A DNA stretch of 49,165 nucleotides from Verrucomicrobiota bacterium. GTDB taxonomy: Bacteria; Verrucomicrobiota; Verrucomicrobiia; Chthoniobacterales; Xiphinematobacteraceae. Made by a program: the position numbers and the translations under genes. The stretch is taken from positions 1-49,165 of the forward strand of contig JAHFTB010000016.1 of assembly GCA_023269545.1 (NCBI GenBank). The letters run 5' to 3'. Positions within the stretch are counted from its first letter, which is position 1, and every line of letters begins with the position of its first letter. Shown piece by piece: positions 15,581 to 24,476 of this stretch. The notes beneath the pieces were generated by a model, which worked only from the letters and a program-made list of their open reading frames with translations, searched no databases and was not told the DNA's origin.

Positions 15581-16735
15581 TCAAAAACGAAGATTATTAA
15601 TATCTTTTCTGCTATAGCGAAATCCACTGAATACCGGTGGAGTAAGCTCCCGAGTCAATGCCATTACATGGAACTGTGAACCCATGAGAGCGGGGTGCAG
15701 AAGAGTTTGAAATCTGCGAAGATTGGACTGTAAGGAATCGGTGAGCGGTGCCTGTTCCACGGAACGTAGCCAAGGCTCTGCGGCAGCAGTAAGAAAATGA
15801 TGTTGATCCGTAAATCCAGCCAGGGAAAAGCCACAATTTTTAGCCCCTTCAATGAGGGATGTAAATTCCACATGAGCAGTGATATCTTGTTTTCCTACAA
15901 GAACTAATGGATTGTATGTGCGGCGGTGATGGTGGTAGCAGGCCAGTGTGCCTGAAGTGCGATAAGGTGCAAAATATTCCTCCCGAGGATATCCGTAATC
16001 TATAAAAAGGAGGGCACCACGAAGAAAACGCTGGGAGAGTTGTTTGAGCCAGGATTGGCGAAGAGGGCAGACTTCGGTAACGTATCCGGGTGGCAAGGGA
16101 ATAGGAATAGAATGCGTGGCCGCTTCCAGGACATCATCCGCGATTTCTGCAGCAATAAATCGGAACATTCCATTATCTTCTGTGATATGACGTTCCGTCC
16201 AATGAGAACCGCTCCACTCAATGAGATGAACAGGAAAGGCATCCAAAAGTTCGTTGGCAAAAACCATGCCTTGAAAAGGGGGAACGTCTTCCCAACAAGA
16301 ATGAATCTGATGAGGCCAGTGACTCAGAGTGCCATTTTGAACTTGTTGGAGTTTAGGATGGCTTTCCACGATATGATACTCGAGGGATTTAGAAAATGGT
16401 GTATTAAGTTCGGCTGCGTATTGCAGGATATCTGATGCGAATAAACCGGTATGGGCGCCGAATTCCACCAAAGGAAAGCAAGAGGGTTGCTTGAGAGCAT
16501 TCCAAACTTCTTCGAATTGAGTATATAAAATTTGAGCAAAAATCCTCCCTACACTCACGCTGGTGTAAAAATCTCCCGATTTTCCAATGTGGGCACAGCC
16601 GGAAGAATAATAGCCCTTTTCCGGGTGATAGAGCGCGATTTCCATAAAGCGCGCAAAGGAGATTGTTCCGAATTTTGAGATTTCAGAGAGAATAAATTCC
16701 TGAGCACCCGGAACTGATTGTATGCTAGGGGACAT
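15581..16735 (-). CDS. MidA/NDUFAF7-type SAM-dependent methyltransferase
   Basis: 384 residues from the ATG at 16735; an in-frame GTG lies 12 bases upstream. The N-terminus has GTISFARFMEIALYHPEKGYYSSG, a hallmark of the family, then SGDFYTSVSVGRIFAQ. The SAM-site strand is LVEFGAHTGLFASDIL, where E-x-G-A-H-T-G replaces the usual E-x-G-A/P-G-x-G. Later conserved parts include FANELLDAFPVHLIEW, LLFIDYGYPREEYFAP and the GTLACYHHHR loop. Mitochondrial NDUFAF7 methylates an arginine of complex I; bacterial substrates are not established. The last codons contain a family C repeat word (TATAGCGAAATCC). Confidence 0.85.
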   Translation of the reverse strand: MSPSIQSVPGAQEFILSEISKFGTISFARFMEIALYHPEKGYYSSGCAHIGKSGDFYTSVSVGRIFAQILYTQFEEVWNALKQPSCFPLVEFGAHTGLFASDILQYAAELNTPFSKSLEYHIVESHPKLQQVQNGTLSHWPHQIHSCWEDVPPFQGMVFANELLDAFPVHLIEWSGSHWTERHITEDNGMFRFIAAEIADDVLEAATHSIPIPLPPGYVTEVCPLRQSWLKQLSQRFLRGALLFIDYGYPREEYFAPYRTSGTLACYHHHRRTYNPLVLVGKQDITAHVEFTSLIEGAKNCGFSLAGFTDQHHFLTAAAEPWLRSVEQAPLTDSLQSNLRRFQTLLHPALMGSQFHVMALTRELTPPVFSGFRYSRKDINNLRF

Positions 16736-16889
16736 AATTATCAACACAGCAGCCTGCCATACGAGCTATTTGGTCTCGGAGAGAGAGAGGCGTCGATGTA
16801 AATGGCGAGAATGTTTTCCCAATCATGGGGAGATCTATTAGGAGCGGGGTCTGAGAGGATTCTGAAATTTTAGGAAAATTAGAGGCCAT
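16725..16889 (-). CDS. Possible 54-residue protein overlapping the methyltransferase start
   Basis: The frame from the ATG at 16889 ends 11 bases into the MidA-like gene and would encode MASNFPKISESS... with a polar, Ser/Thr/Pro-rich composition and a Cys-Cys pair near the end. There is no recognised motif and no clear ribosome binding site. The overlap hints at translational coupling, but chance is not excluded. Confidence 0.3.
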   Translation of the reverse strand: MASNFPKISESSQTPLLIDLPMIGKTFSPFTSTPLSLRDQIARMAGCCVDNYVP

Positions 16890-17020
16890 TAGAAAAGCAG
16901 ACAAGCGTTTTTGTAGTGAAATGCTGATATAGTTAAGCACCTATAAAATGAGTTCCACTTTGCTGTTGTTTTTGCAGAGTTGTCAGAAGTGCCCTCAAAG
17001 TCGAAGGGTGGGCCATACTT

Positions 17021-17110
17021 AATAAGTGAGGTTACACAAAAAAGAGAAGCCTTGCGGATGAAAATGGTTTTTTGCTCCCAGAGCTTCTAAAAGTACGTAA
17101 TATCAGTTAA
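17021..17110. repeat. Family A fold-back repeat, copy A2
   Basis: Degenerate copy in the orientation AAGTGAGGTTACACAAAAA ... GTACGTAATATCAGTTA. The interior TGGTTTTTTGCTCCCAGAGC is conserved, while the left end has lost the TTACGCA core. Confidence 0.8.
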
Positions 17111-17714
17111 TAAAGTAATTCGCATTGTAATTCATGCTATATTACTATATATATCCTATATAGATAGGAATCTATTTATAACTAAAATAGCATAAATATA
17201 TTATCTTAATTTAGGCAGGTGCTGTTTTTCCTCCGGATGCCAATGAATCTCCGACTGCTATAGCGAACCACCCACAACGAACTAATTTTGGACCGCGGGG
17301 GGCTACGGATACGGCCAACTTTTTGGAACAAGCCCTGAAGAATTTGGACTGCCACAGATGCGGACATTCCCGCGCTGTCCAGCGAAAGGAATCTGAAGAG
17401 GTGTGGGGTTCCGAGGAAGGGGGGCCATTTTCGGGAGTTTCCCTTAAAATATATTTTTGAGTACCTGTTCAAAATCATAGGACTTACGCAGGTTTGAGAG
17501 AAAAACTCACGCGTTTTCCCCTGTTTTTGCGTAAGTCCTGAATCATTCATAAATTTCAGGAATTCCTATGTCTTGACCTTTTGCAGAGGCTATCTATTTG
17601 GAGTAATGTGAATACGAATGTTGTTTAAATTAAGGCAAATAGGAGACTGGCGAGTTGCAAAAATGTGCGTAATGCTTATCTGTGTTTAGTTTCGACCCTT
17701 TTGAAACCAATCAA
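17111..17714. other. Gene-free region with repeats upstream of the histidine kinase
   Basis: About 600 bases with no supportable gene. It starts AT-rich (17111-17210), contains a TATAGCGAACC word (17259-17269) within a rough minus-strand copy of the family D tail (ATTAGTTCGT), and then a complete family B element. Short open frames on the minus strand resemble nothing I know. The kinase promoter should lie in 17545-17700. Confidence 0.5.
17479..17539. repeat. Family B miniature inverted-repeat element, copy B1
   Basis: 61 bp bounded by perfect 12-bp inverted repeats AGGACTTACGCA / TGCGTAAGTCCT, with an interior that itself folds. A second copy of identical length is at 44226-44286, with the interior partly inverted relative to this one. 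Confidence 0.85.
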
Positions 17715-20700
17715 ATGCCTCATAAGAGAAGTAAAGCCCTTCCTTCCAGAGCTGGTGCCGCAATCGAAGGATTGTTTATCGCACTGCTGGTATTGGCTTG
17801 TGCATGGACGATTTGTTTTTTGATTGCCCATGAGGCAGTAAAAGCGCAGACGCGTGCCATTCGAGAAGAATTAGAGCATCTGGCCATTGCGGCAGCGACG
17901 CTGGTGAATGGAGACGCTCTTCCCAGCTTGGTCACCCCTAATCAAACTAATTCTTCGGAATACGTCGCAGCGATCGCTCCTTTGGTGCGCTTTCACCGTG
18001 GATTGGATGATCTTGCCTACGTGTACACTTTAGTGGTACGTGACGGCAAATTACATCTTGTTTTGGATACCGCCATGGCAGCCAAACAACTGGGTTTGCG
18101 AAGAAGAATAGTGGCATCGCAAGTAATGGATCCTTATGCCAGCAATTCCACGGCTGAAGACGCCGCGCAGTTACGGGCTGTTCAGACAGGCAGTGTTTAC
18201 GTGAGTCCGGAACCCTATTCCGGTTCATGGGGAACTTTTATTACAGCTCTTGCTCCTATTTACAATTCACAAGGCGGCGTCATAGGAGCCGTGGGACTGG
18301 ATATGGACTTGGGTGGGTATCTCAAGCGATTAAACGATGTTCATTCGGCGGGAAATCTTGCTATGGCAATTGCCTTTGCTATCGCCACTATTGTGGGAAC
18401 GGTCATTTGGCAGACCCGTTCTCGGTCGTATCTTTCGGATATTCTTCGTCTCAAAGCACAACATGCCCGTTCTGAAGTGGAACGCAGCAATCAGCTGCTC
18501 ACTCGTGCGCTAGGGCAGATCATTTATCATCGCGATCTTCTTTGTGACCACATCGATTGGCAGGGCAATATTCATGATGTCTTGGGAGTCTATAGCTGGG
18601 AATTGGGGAGTTGTATCAACGAGTGGATAGAGAGAATTCATCCCAACGATCGCGAAAAGTTCCACCAAGCTGGAGCACATGTCCGCAAGCAAGATAGCGT
18701 CTTTGAATGCGAATACCGAATTCTTCACGCTTCCGGCTCCTATGTTTGGGTATTGGACCGTGGGGTACAGACCTTTGATCGACAAGGTGCTGTTGTCATG
18801 GTGGATGGTATTCTGCTGGATATCTCCATGCGCAAGCGTGTCCAGGACGAGCTTGCCAGGATGGCTCTGGTGGTCAATCGCACAGACAATGCGATCGTAC
18901 TTGCTGATTCCGAGGGTCGTATAGAGTGGACGAATCGTGCCTTCAGTACTTTGACTGGCTTTGAAGCAGATGAGGTACGTGGTCTGAAGCCGGGCGACTT
19001 TCTTCAAGGGCCTCAGTCCAATGCGGCTACTATCAAAAAAATCTCTGAGAGTCTCCGGCAGGGCGTCGGTTGTAAGGTTGAAATTTTAAATTACACGAAA
19101 ATTGGCTCTTTATTCTGGCTGGATTTGGAAATTCAGCCTTTGCGAGAACCAGATGGACAGCTCAGTGGTTTCATGGCGTTGCAAACTGATGTGACCCAAA
19201 GGAAGCTCGTGGAGCGTGAGTTAATCGAAGCCAAGGAGTCCGCCGAAGCCGCCTATCGAGCACGCAGCGAATTTCTGGCCGTTATGAGTCATGAAATTCG
19301 AACACCTCTCAATTCTATCATTGGGTTCAGTAATTTGCTTTTTCATACAAATCTTGATTCACACCAGATTGAATATTTGGAAGCCATTCATTCCAGCGGA
19401 GACACTCTCCTGGAATTACTGAATGATATTCTGGATTTTTCCAAGATGGAGTCGGAAAAATTAGAACTGGAAGTCCATCCCACCTCAGTTTTTAAGTGCA
19501 TTGAAGATGTATTGGAAGTTCATGCGCAAGCCGCTGCTACTAAGGGGATTGAATTGATAGGGGATGTGGACCCCGCCCTGCCTGAATTTATCTATACGGA
19601 TGCGGTGCGTCTCCGTCAGATTCTTATGAATCTTATCGGTAATGCTGTTAAATTTACGCATCAAGGTGAAATTGTCATCCGGGTGGCGTCCGGAGGTGAC
19701 TCCAGCGATGGTTTATGGAAACTGGTTTTTGAGGTTTGTGATACTGGAATCGGAATTTCCGAAGAAAGTCTTTCCCGGCTGTTTCAGCCTTTTTCTCAAG
19801 CCGATTCCAGCACGACGAGACGGTATGGTGGAACTGGTCTTGGTTTGGCCATTTGCCGAAAGCTGATTAATCGAATGGGCGGGAAAATCTGGGTACGGTC
19901 AGAACCCGGTGCCGGCTCCAGCTTCTTTTTTACTCTGACTGCCAGAGCGCTTCCTCCCACTTCCAGAGAGCCTGTCAGCAGAATGGAATCTGTCCTTTCC
20001 GACAGCAAAATATTTTTGTTGGAGGATAATTTGATGAAGCGGCAGGTCCTCTCGCGACAACTTCAACTATGGGGAGCCACCGTTATGGCTTGCACCAGCT
20101 TGGAAGAAGCCGCACATCGCCTTACTTCGACTGAAAATCTCAAAGTTGCCGTTGTGGATTTGACTCTTTCAAAAATCGAAGATGTGAATTTTCTTCCTCG
20201 TTTGGCGGAACTATTTTCCGGACCTCCCCATATCCCCATCATCCTATTGGTTCCGGTAGATCGAAATGCAAATGTCCAAGCTCTCGAAAAGGATAAAATA
20301 GTCCTTTCCAAGCCTGTTCGCCTTGAAAAATTACGAAGTGCCTTGCTCAAGGCACTGGCTTCACCGGAGGCGTTGCCAACTGCTGTCAAGGCCAATTTGG
20401 AACCTGTTCCATTTCCGATCATCAAGGGTGTCCGGGTTCTTGTTTCCGAGGACAATCCGGTAAATCAAAAACTGATTTTACGGATGCTTTCACTGTTCGG
20501 TATTCACGCGGACCTAGTGAGCACGGGAAAGGAATGCCTCGAAAGCCTAAACGTACGAGCCTATGATCTCATTTTTATGGATGTTCAAATGCCAGAAATG
20601 GATGGCTACGAGGCCACACGTCACATTCGAGAACGCGGCAACGATGTTTGGATTATTGCGCTCACAGCCCATGCCTTACAGGAAGACAGAGAGCGCTCAC

Positions 20701-20804
20701 TTCGGGCGGGAATGAATGCGCATCTCAGCAAACCCATCCGCTTGGAGACACTCCGGCAGGTCATTCAAGAATATTTAACTAGGCGGTCAAAAATTAGTTC
20801 GTAG
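17715..20804 (+). CDS. Membrane hybrid histidine kinase with two PAS and two receiver domains
   Basis: 1029 residues from the ATG at 17715 (an in-frame GTG at 17682 is possible). TM1 (about 15-37), a ~175-residue periplasmic Cache-like sensor (FHRGLDDLAYVYTLVVRDGK) and TM2 (about 214-233) come first. Then PAS1 (275-378, PAS_3 type with WIERIHPNDREKF) and PAS2 (380-495). HisKA has His526 in MSHEIRTPLN; the ATPase has NLIGNAVKF, DTGIGI and GGTGLGLA. Receiver 1 (764-880) keeps ED and Asp815 but is divergent; receiver 2 (905-1025) has phospho-acceptor Asp956 in FMDVQMPEMDG. No response regulator or HPt gene is adjacent, so its output partner is elsewhere. Confidence 0.93.
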   Translation: MPHKRSKALPSRAGAAIEGLFIALLVLACAWTICFLIAHEAVKAQTRAIREELEHLAIAAATLVNGDALPSLVTPNQTNSSEYVAAIAPLVRFHRGLDDLAYVYTLVVRDGKLHLVLDTAMAAKQLGLRRRIVASQVMDPYASNSTAEDAAQLRAVQTGSVYVSPEPYSGSWGTFITALAPIYNSQGGVIGAVGLDMDLGGYLKRLNDVHSAGNLAMAIAFAIATIVGTVIWQTRSRSYLSDILRLKAQHARSEVERSNQLLTRALGQIIYHRDLLCDHIDWQGNIHDVLGVYSWELGSCINEWIERIHPNDREKFHQAGAHVRKQDSVFECEYRILHASGSYVWVLDRGVQTFDRQGAVVMVDGILLDISMRKRVQDELARMALVVNRTDNAIVLADSEGRIEWTNRAFSTLTGFEADEVRGLKPGDFLQGPQSNAATIKKISESLRQGVGCKVEILNYTKIGSLFWLDLEIQPLREPDGQLSGFMALQTDVTQRKLVERELIEAKESAEAAYRARSEFLAVMSHEIRTPLNSIIGFSNLLFHTNLDSHQIEYLEAIHSSGDTLLELLNDILDFSKMESEKLELEVHPTSVFKCIEDVLEVHAQAAATKGIELIGDVDPALPEFIYTDAVRLRQILMNLIGNAVKFTHQGEIVIRVASGGDSSDGLWKLVFEVCDTGIGISEESLSRLFQPFSQADSSTTRRYGGTGLGLAICRKLINRMGGKIWVRSEPGAGSSFFFTLTARALPPTSREPVSRMESVLSDSKIFLLEDNLMKRQVLSRQLQLWGATVMACTSLEEAAHRLTSTENLKVAVVDLTLSKIEDVNFLPRLAELFSGPPHIPIILLVPVDRNANVQALEKDKIVLSKPVRLEKLRSALLKALASPEALPTAVKANLEPVPFPIIKGVRVLVSEDNPVNQKLILRMLSLFGIHADLVSTGKECLESLNVRAYDLIFMDVQMPEMDGYEATRHIRERGNDVWIIALTAHALQEDRERSLRAGMNAHLSKPIRLETLRQVIQEYLTRRSKISS

Positions 20805-20862
20805 TTTGTGGTACGATCATTCTTTCGCTATATATCAATTATCGTAACTATGCAGCCCCCTC
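20793..20862. repeat. Family D tail repeat, copy D1
   Basis: ATTAGTTCGTAGTTTGT ... TAACTATGCAGCCC begins inside the last codons of the kinase and supplies its terminal ISS-stop. A related tail at 41312-41382 does the same for the PfkB gene. It contains the TTTCGCTATA word (20823-20832). Confidence 0.6.
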
Positions 20863-20881
20863 AGGAGAGAGGGGTGGGAGT

Positions 20882-21197
20882 CAGGGCTGCCTCATTAAAA
20901 ACAACATCTAAGATCCCATCTAATTTATTTTCAATTCCTCAATGGCTTCGAATTGCATGAAGAAGTTTCTGAGGAGATCACTCTGAACTGCTAATATAAT
21001 AGCAATTTTCTGTTTCTATTTTTATGATATTTTTCAAATTGCTCCATTCCGGATGGCGCTTTTTCAGCAAATCTATATTTGATCCCACAATGCATTTGCG
21101 ATATTCCTTTCTCCCATGGCCTTTATTATCTTCATAGTACGTTGAAAAGGTGGCGTCATTGGGATGTTCTTCAAAGATGAAACGTACATCTTCATTA
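20882..21197 (-). pseudogene. ISAs1-family transposase remnant (C-terminal part)
   Basis: Minus-strand translation from about 21197 gives YYEDNKGHGRKEYRK, then HPEWSNLKNIIKIETEN, YYISSS, HAIRSH and GIENKLDGILDVVFNE. These are the ordered conserved motifs of ISAs1-type (H-repeat) transposases. Two in-frame TGA codons stand where the family normally has Trp (after SSSE and after RSH). The frame runs into CAGGGCTGCCTCATTAAAAA at 20882-20901, which is also the putative left end of the ISAs1-type element at 48971, so this is a terminal IS fragment. The N-terminal half is missing; repeat A3 directly abuts the break. Confidence 0.85.
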
Positions 21198-21289
21198 TTA
21201 AGTGATGTTACGCAAAAAAGGGAAACATTGTAGGCTAAAATTGTTTTTTTGCTCCCAGAGCTCCTAAAAGTGCGTAACGTCAGTTATTA
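21198..21289. repeat. Family A fold-back repeat, copy A3
   Basis: TTAAGTGATGTTACGCAAAA ... GTGCGTAACGTCAGTTA. One of the best-preserved copies; it sits exactly at the truncated edge of the ISAs1 transposase remnant. Confidence 0.9.
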
Positions 21290-21314
21290 ATATTGATATC
21301 AATATACTGAACGC

Positions 21315-21437
21315 TCAGCGCCTAAAGATGAAATAGATCAGGCCGACAACCAAGCCAATGGTAGAAAACTGTAAACCGATCATCCATTTGATCACACTCG
21401 TTTCAAAGCCAACCATCTTGGTTTCGAGTGCGAGAAG
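21315..21437 (-). pseudogene. Tail of a small coiled-coil/membrane protein (DUF1640-like), remnant
   Basis: Minus-strand frame of about 40 residues ending in one membrane helix: ALETKMVGFETSVIKWM, then IGLQFSTIGLVVGLIYFI and RR-stop. The arrangement (Thr-Lys-Met helix end, a Trp-Met pair, single TM) is like the C-terminus of DUF1640-type proteins. An in-frame TAG precedes it, so the upstream part is lost. Confidence 0.45.
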
Positions 21438-21694
21438 CTATTCCGAGCTTTACGCTCCTATTACCTATTATTTTAAATGCTCTACTGCTGTCGGTTGCTT
21501 GATGCCTCGTATGTGGGCTGCTTCCGCTACAGAAATCAATCTCTTGGGTCATCCCCAGGGGGAATCGGGACCCCTCACTGTATCACCTGGATGATAATCC
21601 ATGCGAGGTCGACATTTGTCCTTCTTGGATACAAAGGATACGTCGCCTATTTTTAACCCTCTTGCGAGCGCATCCGACCCACAGGAGCTTGCAA

Positions 21695-21961
21695 TTACCC
21701 ACAAATTTTCAGTTTGATTTCAAAACCCATCTGAGTGCCGATGAGGCGGCACAAGCCGTGCCAGATAACGGTATTTCCGGGAGGAGAATCATTGGCACGA
21801 GCAAGATAGGCTCCGAGCTGGGCGAGTTTACAAAGGTAGCGGGCTAGCACGGTACCCTGTGGAGTACGTGCATTATCCTTAACCAAATGGTCAAGGATTT
21901 GGATTTCTCTCTGAGTGAATGCTAGGGTATGGAACCGCAAATTTTGGCTAACACAATAGCT
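21695..21961 (-). pseudogene. IS4-family transposase remnant (C-terminus)
   Basis: The minus-strand frame reads LTQREIQILDHLV-like sequence, then TVLARYLCKLAQLGAYLARA, SPPGNTVIWHGLCRLIG and a short tail. The 'LGAYLARA-D-PPGNTVIW-GL-RL' block is a strong C-terminal signature of an IS4-family transposase subgroup. The catalytic DDE region is absent. The remnant abuts the 3' end of the DUF362 gene. Confidence 0.8.
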
Positions 21962-22023
21962 TGGAAAAGCGACCTTATTAAAAAGTTTTTGGAATTGAAT
22001 AAAAACCGGGGAAACACTATTTT

Positions 22024-23109
22024 TTACTGAACATTTCCTGCCCCAATCTGTTTTAGAATAATATCCTTTTCTTCTGCATGGCCGATTCCCATTTGGGATG
22101 CGCTTTGCACATATCCCGTCATATCCCGACATTTTGGCAAGTGGTTCAGAATACGCATTGCATCAATGAGCCGAATCGCCGTAACATCGATGGCAACGGG
22201 ATCCAGACTCGCAAATAAGGTATTTTTAACCGTCGTATAATTAGGATTTGGATAAGGCCCCCCTGCAAATTGGAGAATCAAACCATCGAGAACAGTTAAT
22301 ACCACTTTTGGCCGAATCACTTCGTCAGCATAAATTTCAGCAATGTAGGAGGCTCCTGATCCTTGGGTAAAACGTCTCCAGTTATCGAGGTTTTGCAATG
22401 TCATATTGACCAATGCTCCCTGGATACCTGTGAGATAGCTATCTGCCAATGAGGGCACGTTAATGATCTTATCTACCTCGCGGGTCAATATCTTCGCATA
22501 AAAACTCTGACTGCTCAGCTGATCTCCATCCGAAAGCAAATCCGCCAGTCGCGCCTCCTTACGTTTGCCAAAACGACTATCTCCCCAAATTAATTTCCCT
22601 ACAACTGGCGAAGACACCATATTTTGCGTATCATATCCTTCTGCCGGATCGATCCACCGAAGCACATAATAAGGACTCTTTAAAGTATACCCGGCCGCGA
22701 TGAGATCTTCTAAATTGCGATCCCAGACGATGATGTGGTTGCGAGGGACTCCTAAGGCCATCAAACCTCGGGCGATAGCTTCCACTACCGCGGGATGCGT
22801 TCCACTCACACTCCGTCCGGACGCAGAAACCTTAATTCCAATTCGATCAGAAGGGCGAATCAAAGAACCCCATGCCTGAGGAACCGTAGAACATTTCGTC
22901 ACGGCCATTACGAGACTGTCCGCCATATATTGCACCGCCGAAAAACGAGGTCCGTTCAGGGGATCCATCGCTCCTGACTGTTGTGCATAAAATACAGTGG
23001 ATGAGGAAGATGGGGGGGCAGACACAGACAGAAACTTTATTCCCCAAGTAAGCGTAAATAGCAGAACGAGACGCTTGAACCCCCTGGAATATGCCAGCGC
23101 CGTTCTCAT
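22024..23109 (-). CDS. DUF362 domain protein, membrane anchored or exported
   Basis: 361 residues with an N-terminal hydrophobic signal/anchor (about 12-32). The DUF362 domain covers about 75-330: RIGIKVSASG, THPAVVEAIARGL, RNHIIVWDRN, DKIINVPSLADSYLTGIQGALVNM and FASLDPVAIDVTAIRLID. The family is related to proteins that often carry Fe-S domains; no Cys cluster motif is present here. Function unknown. The 3' end is flanked by an IS4 remnant and the 5' end by repeat A4. Confidence 0.8.
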   Translation of the reverse strand: MRTALAYSRGFKRLVLLFTLTWGIKFLSVSAPPSSSSTVFYAQQSGAMDPLNGPRFSAVQYMADSLVMAVTKCSTVPQAWGSLIRPSDRIGIKVSASGRSVSGTHPAVVEAIARGLMALGVPRNHIIVWDRNLEDLIAAGYTLKSPYYVLRWIDPAEGYDTQNMVSSPVVGKLIWGDSRFGKRKEARLADLLSDGDQLSSQSFYAKILTREVDKIINVPSLADSYLTGIQGALVNMTLQNLDNWRRFTQGSGASYIAEIYADEVIRPKVVLTVLDGLILQFAGGPYPNPNYTTVKNTLFASLDPVAIDVTAIRLIDAMRILNHLPKCRDMTGYVQSASQMGIGHAEEKDIILKQIGAGNVQ

Positions 23110-23110
23110 A

Positions 23111-23200
23111 TTAACCGACGTTACGCACTTTTAGGAGCTCTGGGAGCAAAAAAACCATTTTCACCCACAAGGTTTCTCTTTTTTGTGTAGCATCACCTAT
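23111..23200. repeat. Family A fold-back repeat, copy A4
   Basis: TTAACCGACGTTACGCACTT ... TTTTTTGTGTAGCATCACCTA, same orientation as A1. It lies 2 bases upstream of the DUF362 start and 60 bases from the hemW-like start, so it could influence both divergent promoters. Confidence 0.85.
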
Positions 23201-23262
23201 TAAAAAGCCAAGATTGCCATGCTACTTGATGATAAGAAAAAGCAGCATAAAGTGAAACTTCT

Positions 23263-24348
23263 GTGATTCGAAGCCTATATATCCACATCCCATTTTGCCC
23301 TAAAATCTGTCCTTATTGCAGCTTTTATAAGGAAGCAAGTGATCGCAATAAGACACAGGCATTTTTGGATGCCGTTCTGATGGAAGCGAAAGCGATCCCT
23401 TTTCAGCCCGAAACAATATTTTTTGGCGGGGGCACCCCTACCGCTCTTTCTTCCAAACAGTTGGATGATTTGATCCGCGGGCTTTACGCTTGTTTGGATC
23501 TTAGCCAAGTGACGGAGTGGACTGTGGAAATGAATCCGGCAACCGTTTCCCTGGAAAAGGCCGATCTGCTTCTCAGTCTAGGCGTAAACCGAATCAGCAT
23601 GGGAATTCAATCTTGGGATTCCACGCTTCTTACCACTCTAGGCCGAGTCCATACCGCAGCTCAAGCCGAACGCTCTTATGGCATTTTGCGAGAAGCTGGA
23701 TTTTCTAATATCAATCTTGATTTAATTTTTGGAATTCCGGGACAAACGCCTCAACAGTGGCAAGATTCCTTAAAGAAAACAATTGCCCTTAATCCCGATC
23801 ACATTTCAGCATACTGCCTTACTTATGAAGAAGATACGGAATATTTCCTTCGATTGGGAAAAGGCATCTATCGTCAGGATACCGAGACAGACGCCGCGCT
23901 CTTCGAAACTACAATGAGCCTCCTCGAGGAATCGGGCTACCTTCAATATGAGATTTCAAACTATGCCCCTCCGGGAAAAGAGTGTCGTCATAATCTCGTA
24001 TATTGGATGGGAGAGGATTATATTGGATTAGGACCCAGTGCCTTTTCCACTGTGGGAGATTCCCGCTGGAGCAATGTGGCAAATACCGCAGAATATATTC
24101 ACCGGATTACTCACCATCAGGATACGGTAGACTTTCGAGAAACCCTTACTTCCACCACCCGACAAGCTGAACGCCTCGCCTTTGGTATTCGCACTCTCCA
24201 TGGAGTTCCTTTCCACTGGCTGAAAAACCATCAAAAACAGGTCGAGGAATTTTTAAAGCTTGGTCTGATAGAAACCGGACAAGAAACGGTGCGTCTCACC
24301 CGCTCCGGGCGCCTCTTAGCGGATTCTGTAGCAGCGGCATTTTTATAA
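23263..24348 (+). CDS. hemW: HemW-like radical SAM protein
   Basis: 361 residues from a GTG start at 23263 (the frame has no earlier plausible start). The radical SAM motif is C12-x3-C16-x2-C19 in IPFCPKICPYCSF, followed by TIFFGGGTPTALS, WTVEMNPATV, RISMGIQSW and NLDLIFGIPGQTPQQW. It lacks the features of true coproporphyrinogen III dehydrogenase HemN; HemW acts as a haem chaperone. YCLTYEEDTEYF and HNLVYWMGEDYIGLGPSA in the C-terminal half are typical of HemW. Confidence 0.9.
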   Translation: MIRSLYIHIPFCPKICPYCSFYKEASDRNKTQAFLDAVLMEAKAIPFQPETIFFGGGTPTALSSKQLDDLIRGLYACLDLSQVTEWTVEMNPATVSLEKADLLLSLGVNRISMGIQSWDSTLLTTLGRVHTAAQAERSYGILREAGFSNINLDLIFGIPGQTPQQWQDSLKKTIALNPDHISAYCLTYEEDTEYFLRLGKGIYRQDTETDAALFETTMSLLEESGYLQYEISNYAPPGKECRHNLVYWMGEDYIGLGPSAFSTVGDSRWSNVANTAEYIHRITHHQDTVDFRETLTSTTRQAERLAFGIRTLHGVPFHWLKNHQKQVEEFLKLGLIETGQETVRLTRSGRLLADSVAAAFL

Positions 24349-24438
24349 AAGCAAAAGCGGAGAAACCAGGGTGAAGCCATCACCGCTGTTAAGGCATAAA
24401 CAAACGCAGATTGTAGCTTTTATACCCGGTTCGCTCTA

Positions 24439-24467
24439 TATAGCGGAATTCCTTTAAAATGAGAACG
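24439..24467. repeat. Family C motif, copy C3
   Basis: TATAGCGGAATTCC followed by TTTAAAATGAGAACG, between the convergent hemW and mqnA genes. It matches the copy at 43384-43413 at most positions. Confidence 0.75.
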
Positions 24468-24476
24468 CCTCCGCCG

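Noticed and set aside
17206-17550. Minus-strand open frame of 114 codons
   Set aside because: It spans repeat B1 and a family D-like stretch, has low-complexity Ser/Arg-rich translation, and shows no motif; likely chance.
20882-21197. TGA recoded as tryptophan
   Set aside because: Housekeeping genes in the window encode Trp by TGG and end with TGA, so the TGA codons mark decay of the pseudogene.
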